DNA of 64,000 nt from Primulina eburnea (taxonomy: Eukaryota > Streptophyta > Magnoliopsida > Lamiales > Gesneriaceae): assembly GCF_022965805.1 (NCBI RefSeq), contig NC_133108.1, positions 24,767,545 to 24,831,544 on the forward strand, written 5' to 3'. The position numbers and the translations under genes are program-made. Positions 1-10,755 of this stretch are shown piece by piece. The notes beneath the pieces were generated by a model. The model saw nothing but the letters and a program-made list of their open reading frames with translations. It was not told the DNA's origin and made no database searches. How positions within the stretch are numbered: position 1 is the first letter of the stretch; each line of letters starts with the position of its first letter.

Positions 1-2799
1 GGTACTGCTCCGATTTCGAAAGCTCCTTACCGAATGGCCCCGACCGAAATGAAGGAGTTGAAGAATCAGCTGCAGGATCTATTAGACAAAGGTTTTATTC
101 GGCCGAGTTCTTCTCCTTGGGGAGCTCCAATGTTATTTGTCAAAAAGAAAGATGGATCTTTGCGGTTGTGTATTGATTACAGAGAGATCAACAAAGCCAC
201 GATCAAAAATAAATATCCATTACCAAGGATTGACGATCTCTTTGATCAGCTACAGGGAGCAACAGTGTTTTCAAAGATCGACCTGCATTCTGGTTATTAT
301 CTGTTGAAAGTTAGGGAAGCCGACGTCCCTAAAACTGCATTCAGAACCAAGTATGGCCATTATGAGTTCTTAGTCATGTCATTCGGGTTGACGAACGCTC
401 CGTCTGTCTTCATGGACCTAATGAACTGGGTCTTCAAGCCATATCTAGATAGCTTCGTTATCGTTTTCATTGACGATATCTTGATTTATTCCAAGACTCG
501 GGAACTTCATGCCGAGCATCTCAGAACTGTATTGCAATTATTGAGGGAAAAGCAGTTATACACAAAGTTGAAAAAGTGTGAATTTTGGTTAGAGCAAGTA
601 TCATTTCTGGGCCATATCGTTTTGAGAGAAGGCATTGCTGTGGATCCAATGAAGATTGAAGCGATTAAACAATGGCCTATTCCTACTACAGTCTCTGAGG
701 TGCGTAGTTTTCTTGGTTTGGCAGGTTATTATCGACGTTTTATTGCCAATTTTTCCAAAATAGCCCTGCCATTAACCAATCTGACAAGAAAGGCGGTCAA
801 GTTTGAGTGGACAAACGATTGCCAGCACGGATTTCAAGTGTTGAAAGACAAGTTGACATCAGCCCCTATCCTAGCACTTCCGTGCGCCACTGAAGATTTT
901 ATTGTATACACTGATGCGTCAAAGATGGGACTTGGAGCTGTACTGATGTAGCGTGGGAAAGTAATCGCTTATGCTTCTCGTCAGTTGAAAGACTATGAGA
1001 AGAATTATCCCACCCACGATCTTGAATTGGCTGCTGTGGTCTTCGCATTGAAAATATGGAGGCATTATCTGTATGGTGAGAAGTGTGAAGTTTTCACAGA
1101 CCACAAGAGCTTGAAATATCTATTCTCACAGAAGGAACTTAATATGCGACAGAGGAGGTGGTTAGAACTTGTTAAAGATTATGATGTGACCATTAGCTAC
1201 CACCCAGGTAAAGCAAACATCGTTGCAGATGCTTTGAGCCGCAAGTCAGTTTCTTCTTTGAGCTCATTGATTCAGAAGCCGTTGCTATTGGATCTTCAGA
1301 GGAGCGAGATCGCTATGGTAGGGCAAGGGACCATCGCTAGACTTTCAGCTTTGTTTATTCGACCTACGCTGACAGATAGGATACGACGGGAGCAACCTAA
1401 TGACAATCAGTTGATGAAATTGCGATCTAAAGCTAATGAGAAAAGGAAATACAGAGTTTGCGATAAACACTGATGATTTGTTAACGTTTAAAGGTCGGAT
1501 ATGTGTTCCCAGTGGTGATGACATTCGACGGGATGTTTTGACAGAGGCTCATACCGCGCCATACTCGATACATCCAGGTAGCACCAAGATGTATCAGGAT
1601 CTCCGACGTCTCTACTGGTGGCCAGGTATGAAAAGTGATATCGCAAAATTTATATCCGAATGGCTAACATGTCAGCAGGTAAAGATTGAGTATCAAAGAC
1701 CTGCTGGAACTTTGCAATCCCTCCCAATACCTCAGTGGAAGTGGGAGCTCATCACCATGGACTTTGTAACGGGACTTCCAAGAACACCAAAGGGTTACAA
1801 CTCCATTTGGGTGATTGTTGACAGGTTAACCAAGTCGGCTCATTTTCTTCCAGTCAAGACGACGTTTACAATGAACCAGTATGCTGAAGTCTATGTAGCT
1901 GAGATTGTGAGACTACATGGTATTCCTGTGTCAATTGTATCTGATCATGACCCGAGGTTTACTTCCGAATTCTGGAAGAGCTTGTACAGAGCCTTGGGCA
2001 CCAGGTTGGCTTTTAGCACAGCTTATCATCCTCAGAGTGTCGGGCAGTCAGAGAGGGTGATTCAGGTTCTTGAAGATATGCTACGAGCCTGCACGATTGA
2101 TTTTCCTGGTAGTTGGGATTCTAAATTGCCACTTGCGGAATTTAAATATAACAATAGTTATCAGGCGATGATTGGCATGGCACCATACGAGGCATTGTAC
2201 GGCAGAAAATGTAGGTCACCGTTGAACTGGGATGAAGTCGGTGAAAGAAAGATGTTAGGACCAGAATTGGTCAAGCATACAGCTGATGTGATTAATTTAA
2301 TCCAGGATAGAATTAAGACGGCCCAAACCAGACAGAAAAGTTATGCCGATAACCGAAGAAGGCCTTTGGAATTTGAAGTTGGAGATCATGTATTTGTGAA
2401 AATTGCCCCTCTCAAAGGCATTATGAGATTTGGCAGGAAAGGAAAGCTAAGCCCAAGATTTATCGCCCCATTTGAAATTCTAGACAGGATTGGAGAAAGA
2501 GCATATCGTCTAGCCTTACCGCCGAACTTGGATAGAGTCCACAATGTATTTCATGTCTCAATGCTCAGGAAGTATATCTCGAACCCTTCCCAGTTCTCAG
2601 ACATGAAGCGTTGGATCTGATGCCGAACTTGACTTATCAAGAAGTACCAATCCAGATTTTAGATCGCAAGGTTAAAGTACTAAGGAATAAGGAGATCGGC
2701 ATTATCAAGATTCTTTGGCATAATCAGTTGGTTGAAGAAGCAACATGGAAACCAGAGGAGGAAATGAAGCAGCGATATCCTGAGTTATTCGCACAGTAA
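1..2799 (+). pseudogene. pol: Element A pol (RT-RNase H-integrase-chromodomain), broken
   Basis: This is polyprotein coding of a Tekay/Del-type chromovirus. In reading order it shows the RT fingers and palm with the catalytic [10 protein letters not shown] motif (about 470-500), the LAGYYRRF connection region, RNase H (YTDASK, then [21 protein letters not shown]), the integrase HHCC zinc region (ending CQQVK), the integrase core ([25 protein letters not shown]) and a chromodomain ending in YPELF at 2799. Breaks: a TAG stop at 949-951 where the related element D has CAA, a frameshift near 1440 between RNase H and integrase, and a one-base frameshift near 2605 before the chromodomain. Reading is open from base 1, so the gene continues to the left. 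Recent but no longer autonomous. Confidence 0.93.
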
Positions 2800-2825
2800 T
2801 GGCAATTTCGGGGACGAAATTTCTT

Positions 2826-2838
2826 AAGAAGGGAGAAT
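2826..2838 (+). promoter_or_regulatory. Element A polypurine tract
   Basis: A purine run AAGAAGGGAGAA directly precedes the TG of the 3' LTR, after a CGGGGACGAAATTTCTT segment typical of Tekay-type 3' ends. It is the expected plus-strand primer for reverse transcription. Confidence 0.85.
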
Positions 2839-3425
2839 TGTAACGCCCAGACATTCGTATGCATATGATGTAAGGTAATGATTTTGATTAAGTATGGTCA
2901 TTATTCCTTTTATGGTTTATTATGATGAACGTTGGGATATGCTATGTAATGGTGATGGTTTATGACTTCAAGATATGATATGAATGATATTGAATGATTT
3001 AGAATGAAACCGAGAATGTATGGGTAGAATAGCAAGTTGATAATTGAAGTGCTAAAACTGTATGAAACTGTGGCAGTAGTTGTGGTTTTTAGCATAATGT
3101 TTTTTATATTGATCCAAATGATGTGAGGCCACTTTCATTAGAAATATAAGACATAAGGCTATAACTTTCTTATTTTGAGTTTTGTCCAAATCATTGTGGA
3201 AGACTAGCCAAAAGCGCCCCGAAGTGTGTCGTGTATATCGTCGTTCCTCCAGTGACACATGTTGGGAGATTGAGCATACCTTTTTACTCAGACCTCCAAA
3301 TGATCTGAAATTTGGAGGGATTCAAGATAAGATATAGAGCTACAACTTTGTAGTTTACCATTTTTCCAAATTATGACGGGAAGAGGCGTTTCGGAGGCGA
3401 TCTTTGAGCAGGCTGTGCGCAGAGC

Positions 3426-3532
3426 GGCGCCCGAGCGGTAAGAAACTACCGCCCGAGCGCCACTGGTTCTGCTTTTTGGTGTTTGGTAGAGAGTTCCGCG
3501 CTAGGGCGGTAATTTATGACCGCCCAGGCACC
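3426..3532 (+). promoter_or_regulatory. GC-rich dyad pair in the element A LTR
   Basis: Two imperfect inverted repeats stand out in AT-rich LTR sequence. One spans 3426-3462 with arms around GCGCCCGAGCGGTA and TACCGCCCGAGCGCC. The other lies at 3497-3532 with arms GGGCGGT and ACCGCCC. They sit about 60-150 bp upstream of the CT-rich presumed transcribed leader, where a U3 enhancer would be expected. The function is inferred. Confidence 0.55.
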
Positions 3533-3737
3533 AGGCAAAGTGTAAAAACGTGTTTTGGGTATTTTTAGGCTTAAAATCGATTGAGACTTCATTTTTCTTC
3601 ACTTTTCTTCTTCTCCTTTCTCTTCTCCATCGATTCCAAGCTAGTGTTCTTCATCTTCTTCTTATTTTCTTTTTGTATCAAGTAATTAATCTTCAATCCG
3701 GAGTTGGAACTTCACCTTTTTAGTGAAAGGAGCTAAG

Positions 3738-3880
3738 GTAAGTTGTTTTGCTTCTTGTTCTTGAGTTTTTGTAGATGGTGAAGTTGGGGATTGGTAGTTG
3801 TGATTGATATATTGGATTAAATGATCATTAAAGGTTATTATTTGGATGTTGATGATTAGTTGTTGGGTTTGTTGTTGTAG
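3738..3880 (+). other. Putative intron in the element A LTR leader
   Basis: A strong 5' splice-site match (AAG|GTAAGTTG at 3738) and a T-rich 3' site (TTGTTGTTGTAG|GA ending at 3880) bound 143 nt of U/AT-rich sequence. Element D has the same pair of sites at the same relative place in a much diverged LTR, which supports a real splice signal in the R-U5 leader. Confidence 0.5.
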
Positions 3881-4928
3881 GATCATCGTCAAGGTTTAAG
3901 AAACCAATTGCTCCAAGTGTAGTAAGCGGAATCATTTCTTCAATGCATCATATGATCCTATATGTATGAGTTTTGATGATTTTATGATGTTAACTCCTTT
4001 CATATTCCATTCATGATATATATATGTAAATATGTATATATGGTAGTTCAATTATATGCATTTTGATTGAAAGGAGTTAAACTTTTCAAGATGCCTCTAA
4101 TGTGTTTGATAAAATGCTTGAATGAAGTTTTATATGATTGAATGATTGGATTGATAGTGATAGTAGCGGTGTTGCCTCTGGCAATTCTAAATCCGCAATG
4201 TAATTGATCAATTAACGATGAAAACATGTGCTCTCTTATAAGATGCATTTTATGCAGAGGTACATGTCCCTCCTATAAGATTCGTTTTTACGAAGAGGGT
4301 TAGCAATAAATAAACTATCTTATAAGAACTATCAATTCTTCAGTTAATCAATGAAAATGAATATCATCCTTATGTATTGTTGTATTATGATTCTTGACGG
4401 ATGATATTAAATGATGTTTCGACGTTTATGATCTGATGAGGTTGACGTTTTCAACAAAATGAAATGGAGGCTACATTTTATGTTTTACAAATAAAATGAT
4501 ATATATGTATCTTGTTAGTATTGATTCCATTTGCTGAGTTTTATACTCATTCCAGTTATGTTCATGTGATGCAGGCACAGGTAAGAAAGAATGATCATCC
4601 CGGAGTTGTCGAAGCGAGAGAAGGGAATATGCCAAACTTTGGAGACTTTGAATGGATGTTATTTTGTTATTGTCAAGCTTTTGACTAGTTTGGAAGACAT
4701 TGAAAATCTTGTTTTGCTCTTTGGTTTTGGCAAGATGTGTAGATACTTTGTTTACTGGTATTTGATGTATATGAAAATATTTTGCTTGTGTATTATGTGT
4801 TGTTTGAGACAGGTGGCATGTCCTATTTACGGGGAGATGCTGCCCAAATTTTTTAAAAGTACACATTTTCTCCAAATTACATTTTAAAGCTTCCGCATTA
4901 ATTACGTATTTTAGTCACGAGTGTTACA

Positions 4929-5164
4929 GGTTGAGCCGAAGAATGCTTTAAAGATCCGAAGTACGTAGGCTTAGCAGGCTATTACATAATATTCATTCAT
5001 GGATTTTCTTCGATTTCAATGCCACTCACTTCTTTAACTAAGAAGAACACTAAATTTGTTTGGAGTGAGGAGTGTCAGAAGTGCTTCGATACTTTGAAGC
5101 AAGCTTTTATTTCAGCGCCAGTGTTAGCCATGCCAGTAGGGCAAGGCAATTTTGTGTTGTATAC
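4929..5164 (+). pseudogene. Element B RT/RNase H junction fragment
   Basis: Translates to LAGYY-like sequence with stops, then HGFSSISMPLTSLTKKNTKF, then VWSEECQKCFDTLKQAF and ISAPVLAMPVGQGNFVLYT, the segment linking RT and RNase H in Tekay elements. It begins right after the A LTR and is cut at YT of the conserved YTDASK by element C. Confidence 0.85.
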
Positions 5165-6730
5165 TGTTGGAACATTTCATTTTCGCAATCTTGATTTTGA
5201 TGTTAACAAAACTTGTTATTGTGTTTCTAACATATTTACTAAAGTGTGAAGTTGCAAACACAAGAAGCAAGTTGAAACTGATTTCTGCACAAATTGAATT
5301 TCTGGCAAGCTTCGGTGTTTTAATGTTATCTCTTAACTGGATTATGTAAATGACATTCCGTCATTTGGACTGATCAGAAACCTCAATTTGGAACAAGTCG
5401 TATCTCACGTCAGTTGGGCAAAATCGGATGTTATCATGCTAACTGATCGCTCAATTACCGAACTGATCACACGAAAACAATAATCAGTTGGGTTTGAGCA
5501 GCTGCGGTATTTTGGTCATATCTCTCAGATCGGTTATCGAAACAAAGCGATTCAGTATGCGTTGGAAAGATAAGACGAAGATCTACAAATCATCTTCAGA
5601 AGTCAAAGTCTGAATCGAAGCTTACAGTGCTGATAAATGACGATGACGCTACTGGTTCTGCACAAACTGAAATCAGCTAGGCTGATTTCAGCACACCAGC
5701 TGAAACTGAACCAACTGAACCAGCAGCTGACCTGCTGACCAACCAACTGAACTGAACCAGCAGTTGACCAATTGAACTGAACCAGTTGCTGACCAGTTGA
5801 ACTGAACGACAAGTTGAGTTGACCAGAGTTGACAAGTTGACCAGTCGGGAAAATGCCCAGCAAGCTGAATTTGACCGTTGCAATCTCGGAAACAGTACAG
5901 AAACTTTTCAAACAGTCATATTCTTGTGTCTAACGTATATATCATTGTTGGGGCTTATAAATACAACATATTGAAGATCAAACAATAGATTTTGAAGGGG
6001 ATTCAAAGCATGGGAAGTTAGCATGAAGAAATCAGCTAGTTGAGAGCACAAGCCCTTGTGTGAGGATACATTTGAGATGTACAATTTAACTGATATATTC
6101 ATCACACACGATAACTCATACATATACAAGAGAGTTGAAGTTCAAAGATTAGTTGAGTGAGTCTTGCACAAAGACGTAAAACTTGTGTATGTAGTCTTTG
6201 CATATGAGACATTAAACAATATGCTGATTGTGAGGTGCTGCCTACAATCTTGAGTGCTAGGAGTTCAGTTTAGGCAGTAGTGTAAGTCCTAACTGAATGA
6301 GTTTATACAAAGTGTTGTATAAATCAAAGTCTTCTAGTGAATCCTTCCCAAGGGGAAGAAGGGGTGACGTAGGAGCATTTGAAGTCTCCGAACATCCATA
6401 AAAAAATTCGTTTCTATTTGTTTATTGCATTTACTTATCATTTTCGTAGTTTTTAAATGATTCATTGTTGAAGCATTTTATGTGTTCTTCAAATACCAAA
6501 ATATTGCATACCAAGTGTTTGATAAAATGCTTCAACTAAAATATTTTTACTCATTCAACTTGCATATATTTTAAATGGTTTACAAAATATTTATTCGGTT
6601 TCTCCGAAGGATTATTTGGAGTGTTTTCCGCTTGATTTCATATCAAACTTGATTTAATTCATCAGTGTTAAATTTTTCAATAACCGAGCTATTGTAGCTC
6701 ATCGATTTACTCCCTTAACCGATCCTATTA
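5165..6730 (+). repeat. Element C 5' LTR (about 1,566 bp)
   Basis: Starts TGTTGGAACATTTC. The end is set by comparison with the other LTR (both end ...ACCGATCCTAT plus two bases) and by the primer-binding site that follows. The expected terminal CA is not present in either copy. It contains no gene. A CAGTTG/CAACTG-rich block is at 5690-5855. Compared with the 3' LTR it has about 67 extra bases near 6229-6296. Confidence 0.85.
5690..5855. promoter_or_regulatory. CAGTTG/CAACTG/CAGCTG hexamer cluster in the element C LTR
   Basis: A run of loosely repeated units of the type CCAACTGAACC, CAGCAGCTGACC, CAGTTGACC and AACTGAACCAG fills about 160 bp. These hexamers fit both the E-box class (CANNTG) and plant MYB cores (CAGTTG/AACTG). 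The 3' LTR has the same block at about 15605-15760. A promoter role is inferred from density and position upstream of the presumed leader. Confidence 0.5.
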
Positions 6731-6732
6731 AG

Positions 6733-6743
6733 TGGTATCAGAG
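6733..6743 (+). promoter_or_regulatory. Element C primer-binding site
   Basis: TGGTATCAGAG, complementary to the 3' end of initiator tRNA-Met, lies two bases after the 5' LTR. It primes minus-strand synthesis. Confidence 0.9.
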
Positions 6744-7268
6744 GGGGTGTTCTTGAAATAACATTGAAACTGATTTTGATGTTTAAAATTCGAAATTTCA
6801 GATTTTTTACACATATATATATGCAAGACTGAATTTTCATGCAGCTTGTAGCGACCATGGGAAAAATGACATATCTCCTTGCTCGAGCGTCTAAATTACG
6901 AACCGCTTTTTGCGTTATAAACTAGACTTGTAGAGGTTTACAGCGGTATAAAATTTGCAGCCTAATTATGCACGAAAAAATACAGTTTATTTGTTGAAGA
7001 CAGAGCATATGTGCTGCAGTAGAAAATGAGCCATGTAGAAAATTGGTTAGTTATCCCTCTTCTTTTACATTTTTCAAAATTTCAAAAATATAGGGGGAGA
7101 ACTCATTAAAATTTTAATGGAGTTATTATTTTTAAATATTGAGGGGGTGAAAATTTTGTTTAAAATATTTTGAAAATATGACTTTTTGATTCACACAAAA
7201 AGGGGGAGAAATATGTTAGTTGAGTTGATTATTTATCCAAGTTTTGTGATCATCAAAAAGGGGGAGAT
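6744..7268 (+). other. Element C internal region, non-coding, several purine tracts
   Basis: No ORF of note. It holds G-rich purine runs at about 7090-7100 (ATAGGGGGAGAA), 7139-7152 (TTGAGGGGGTGAAA), 7198-7212 (AAAGGGGGAGAAA) and finally AAAAAGGGGGAGA (7255-7267), the tract touching the 3' LTR. Multiple purine tracts before the 3' LTR are a known Sirevirus trait. Confidence 0.8.
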
Positions 7269-7786
7269 TGTTGGAACATTTCATGTTCGCAATCTTGATT
7301 TAGATGTTAACAAAAATTGTTATTGTGTTTCTGACATATTTACTCAAGTGTGAAGTTGAAAACACAAGAAGCAAGTTGAAACTGATTTCTGCACAAACTA
7401 AATTTCTGGCAAGCTTAGATTTTTTGATGATATCTCTTAAATGGATGATGCAAATGACATTCCGTCAATTGTACTGATCAGAAAACTCAATTTGGAACAA
7501 GTCGTATTTCACGTCCGTTGGGCAAAATCCGATGTTATCATGGTCTAACTGATCGCTCAATTACCGAACTAATCACACGAAAACAGCAATCAGTTGGGTT
7601 TGAGCAGCTGCGGTATTTTGGTCATATCTCTCAGCTCGGTCATCGAAACGAAGCGATTCAGTTTTCAATGGTAAGATAAGACGAAGATCTACAAATCATC
7701 TTCAGAAGTCAAATTCTGAATCGAAACTTACGATGCGGATAAATGACGATGAAGCTACTGGTTCTGCACAAACTGAAATCAGCTAG
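7269..7786 (+). repeat. Element C 3' LTR, first part
   Basis: Starts TGTTGGAACATTTC and matches 5165-5680 with scattered differences. It is cut at 7786 by element D; the rest follows at 15602. Confidence 0.92.
7782..7786. repeat. Target-site duplication of element D, left copy
   Basis: GCTAG directly before the D 5' LTR and again at 15597-15601 directly after the D 3' LTR. The uninterrupted site is visible in the C 5' LTR near 5676. Confidence 0.95.
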
Positions 7787-7998
7787 TGTAATAGCCAAGC
7801 CTGGTGTACGGTACGGTTTAAGTCTCGTATGTTTTTGGATTATTTGGTTTAGATGTTAAGAGTTGTAATTATGGGTCATAGTATGGTTGGCTGTCATTAT
7901 TTTGTGGCATTGTTGATGTTCATTGATGGTAGTTGTATTGTATCAGCATTTCAGTTAGATTTAGTTGCTTTAGAGTTTGTTTTTGCCGTGACATCACC

Positions 7999-8204
7999 GC
8001 ACCCGCGGTCCGTAGTGCAGCGCACCCGCGGTCTTCATTGCAACATTTTTAGTAGAATTGTCGTAGACACACTGCACCCGCGGTGTAGAGGTTACCGCAC
8101 CTGCGGTGGAGGCACCGCACCCGCGATCGTCATTTTTAGAATTTTGATTGGAATTCCGAGAGCTGAGCGCACCCGCGGTCGAGTTTGGAGCGGACCCGCG
8201 GTCG
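7999..8204. promoter_or_regulatory. ACCGCACCCGCGGT dyad array, element D 5' LTR (7 units)
   Basis: Seven units with consensus ACCGC-ACCC-GCGGT (arms complementary, centre ACCC) spaced irregularly over about 200 bp of otherwise AT-rich LTR. The 3' LTR has eight units in the same place (14199-14414). The position just upstream of the CT-rich leader suggests U3 promoter elements; this is inference. Confidence 0.65.
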
Positions 8205-8411
8205 TGTACAGTGTAAGCGTGTTTTTGGTTTTAAGTGAGTTAAATGGATGTGTTGGCTTAATTTCCCTCATTTCTTTTTCCCTATTCTCGATTTTTTTCT
8301 CTCCTTGGAGGCTAGGGTTCTCTCATTTCTTTCCTTTCCTCCCTTTGATTCTTGCATCTTGGGGGATTATTGTGTTGAGATCAAGGTTCTTGTTGGTTCA
8401 AGGAAGCTAAG

Positions 8412-8552
8412 GTAAGCTTTTGGTGTTGTTTATTCTTGGTTTTGGGGTGAGAGATGATATGGGTTTGTTGGTGTGTTGGTGTATTGGATTAATTGATATG
8501 GGTTTTTGATTATTGGGTTATTGATGGTGTTATTTATGGTTTATTGTTGTAG
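8412..8552 (+). other. Putative LTR-leader intron of element D (5' LTR)
   Basis: AAG|GTAAGCTT at the 5' side and TTATTGTTGTAG|GAATTC at the 3' side bound 141 nt. The same sites occur in the 3' LTR (14622-14762) and in the diverged LTR of element A (3738-3880). Confidence 0.5.
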
Positions 8553-9391
8553 GAATTCAACCAAGGGTTTAGGTTGAAGGTGTTCTTGTTGGTTGTAAGT
8601 GGAATCTCATTCTTGTGCTCACATGATAGTATATGTATTGTGTTTCAATGGTTTTAACATGTTATTCCCTAACATTTGATCCATATTATGTATTGAATTA
8701 CTTGATTGTATATTTGAGACAATTGAGTGTCTCAATTATGAAAAAGAGAATACAAGAGAAAAGAGTTTACAAAGTGTTTGATTAAATGCCTCAAAAAGAG
8801 TTTAAAATGATTTATGGATTGATAGATACATAGTCATAGATTGCATGCAATTAGTTGATCAACGACCATAGACTTTTATCCCGACAGAGTTATCGATTTA
8901 TATCGATGGGATACGAGCACCACAGACAGAGATACTATTGATGTCAATCCATACCAGAGAAAAGAAAAATACCATCGTTATTATTATTCATGCTATGATA
9001 TTCATATTTCAGAGTTGATGGTATTTAATGTTTTCAAAGTCATGTTTTCAGAGTATGATATGTTCATTGCTATGTAAGAGTTCCACTTGCTGAGTTTTAT
9101 ACTCATTTCAGTTGTTTCATGTGATGCAGATCAGAGCGACGGACCAGGACGTTGATTGGAGTCGGGGTCATATGCATGAGAGATGGAAGGAAGAAGAGTA
9201 TTTTGTGGCATTTTGGCATGATCACACAAATTATATTTTGTATTTTGGCTTTTATCATTTCATTGATCATGTAATTGCAAATATTTGTAAATGTTTTTAT
9301 GTCAATTAATTTTAAATCCTTCCTCCATTTTGAAGAAAATTTTAATTTCCGCTGCTATTTTATTAAAACGGGTCAGAGGTGTCACATTTAG

Positions 9392-9403
9392 AGGTATCAG
9401 AGC
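9392..9403 (+). promoter_or_regulatory. Element D primer-binding site
   Basis: AGGTATCAGAGC, one base different from the initiator tRNA-Met complement, six bases inside the 5' LTR end. Confidence 0.75.
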
Positions 9404-9522
9404 ACCGTTCTTCGGACCAATGCATATGAATTCGTCTACTTTCAACTGTCCAGGTATGTCTTCTTCTACATCTATTCATTGTTATCTGTTGATATATATT
9501 GTGTGAGCACATTGTAGGAGTT

Positions 9523-10755
9523 ATGCCTCCTAAGAAGAAAGCCGTAGAGGGTGAGGATAGTTCTTCCTCTAGATTTGTCGATGAGTTCGGCAAGTTGTTG
9601 AAAGAGCAAGCCAAGGTCCATAGTGAGCAGATCCAACAGTTGCTTCGTATGCAAGGTACATGCCAAGGTAGAGGACAGGGTAGAGGTCAGGTAGCTCAAG
9701 CAGTTGGTGCCGATGGCATCTTTACTGCTTTCAAGAGAATGGATCCGCCTGAATTTGCAGGAAGCACTGATCCGTTGGTGGTCGTAGAATGGATCAAGGC
9801 ACTTGAGGCTATTTTCGATCATCTCAACTACGAAGACAAGGACAGAATCAGTTGTGCAGTGTTCATGTTAGTCAAAGCTGCACGTATTTGGTGGAATGCT
9901 ACCAAGGTTAGTGTGGACGTTCCAGCATTGAAGTGGCAAGAGTTCACCGATCTTTTCTATAACAAGTACTTCCCAGACGCACTTCGAGCTAGGAAGGTGA
10001 CTGAGTTCTTGGAGCTTCGTCAGGGAGGCATGAATGTTGATGAGTACATTCTGAAGTTCGAGGAGGGCTGTCTGTTTGCCCCGTATATTGCTTCCAACGA
10101 CAAGGACAAAGGTGCTCATTTCATTCAAGGCCTTAGAGCAGAGATCCGGAGGGATATCAACATGTCAAAGGCTGTGACATTCAAGGAGATCGTGGCTAAG
10201 GCTTTGTTAGCTGAACAAGAAGAGAAGGACATTGCCAGGGAAAGACAAGCGAGACAGCAGGCCATTGCTCAGAGATGCCAGGGTTCAAGTCAAAGAGGAA
10301 AGGATCGTTTCAAAGGGAAAGGTAAGTTAGAGCCGAGTCCTAAACCACCGGCAGTCCCATTTGATCCCGAGAAGCCTTTGTGTCCCAAGTGCAGTCGACA
10401 TCATCGGGGAGAGTGCAGATTTGGTACTCATAGTTGCTATCGATGTGGCACTGTAGGCCATATTGCCAAAGACTGTCCAAGAGGAGCGAGTAAAGAGAAG
10501 GCGCATGGTCGCATACTTACCATGACGAAGGAAGGTATAAACCATGATTCTTCTGTGATCTCTAGCACTATTTTAATTTCAGACAGAGTAGCTACGACAT
10601 TGATTGATACAGGTGCTACTCATTCTTTTATGTCTGAATTGTTTTTGAGATCTTTGGGTATAGTTCCTTCTGTTCTTCCCCTCCAGTTCAATGTTGTTTT
10701 GCCTTCGGGAGATGTGTTGTGCCCGACATCTATTGTGCATGCGTGCACTGTTTAA
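9523..10755 (+). pseudogene. gag: Element D gag and start of protease
   Basis: The ATG at 9523 opens MPPKKKAVEGEDSSS, the usual Tekay gag start; no ATG lies upstream in frame. A retrotransposon gag capsid domain follows (ALEAIFDHLNYEDKDR to GGMNVDEYILKFEEGC), then a basic region and one CCHC zinc knuckle CYRCGTVGHIAKDC for RNA binding. Then comes the aspartic protease active site DTGATHSFMS. The frame ends at a TAA (10753-10755) inside the protease where related elements continue; a C-to-T change in a CAA codon would explain it. About 410 residues are readable. Confidence 0.93.

Larger units (their letters stand above)
1..4928 (+). mobile_element. Element A: 3' part of a Ty3/gypsy Tekay-like chromovirus
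   Basis: The element enters the window already inside pol (reverse transcriptase) and ends with a complete 3' LTR whose termini are TGTAAC and GTTACA. Order seen: RT, RNase H, integrase, chromodomain, polypurine tract, LTR. The sequence right of the LTR (from 4929) is gypsy RT/RNase H of another family (element B), so A inserted into B. The left flank, 5' LTR and gag lie outside the window, so the target-site duplication cannot be checked. Its protein is close to that of element D, but the LTR is clearly different. Confidence 0.93.
2839..4928 (+). repeat. Element A 3' LTR (2,090 bp)
   Basis: Begins TGTAACGCCC and ends GTGTTACA, giving inverted termini TGTAAC/GTTACA. It carries no gene. Inside are a GC-rich dyad cluster (3426-3532), a CT-rich presumed leader (about 3585-3640), an intron-like stretch (3738-3880) and AT-rich U5 sequence. 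Short ORFs across it on both strands have no recognisable product. Confidence 0.92.
7787..9386 (+). repeat. Element D 5' LTR (1,600 bp)
   Basis: Starts TGTAATAGCC and ends GAGGTGTCACA. It holds an array of seven ACCGCACCCGCGGT-like units (7999-8204), a CT-rich leader (about 8265-8345) and an intron-like stretch (8412-8552). Continuous ORFs over the array and leader, such as the one at 7853-8410, match no protein family I know and are taken as chance. Confidence 0.96.

Noticed and set aside
4471..4887. ORFs of 98-134 codons in the A LTR
   Set aside because: Both strands open over the same bases, no known motif, inside an LTR.
7853..8410. 185-codon ORF in the D LTR
   Set aside because: Lies wholly in an LTR over the dyad array and leader. 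The copy in the 3' LTR is broken, so no selection for protein.
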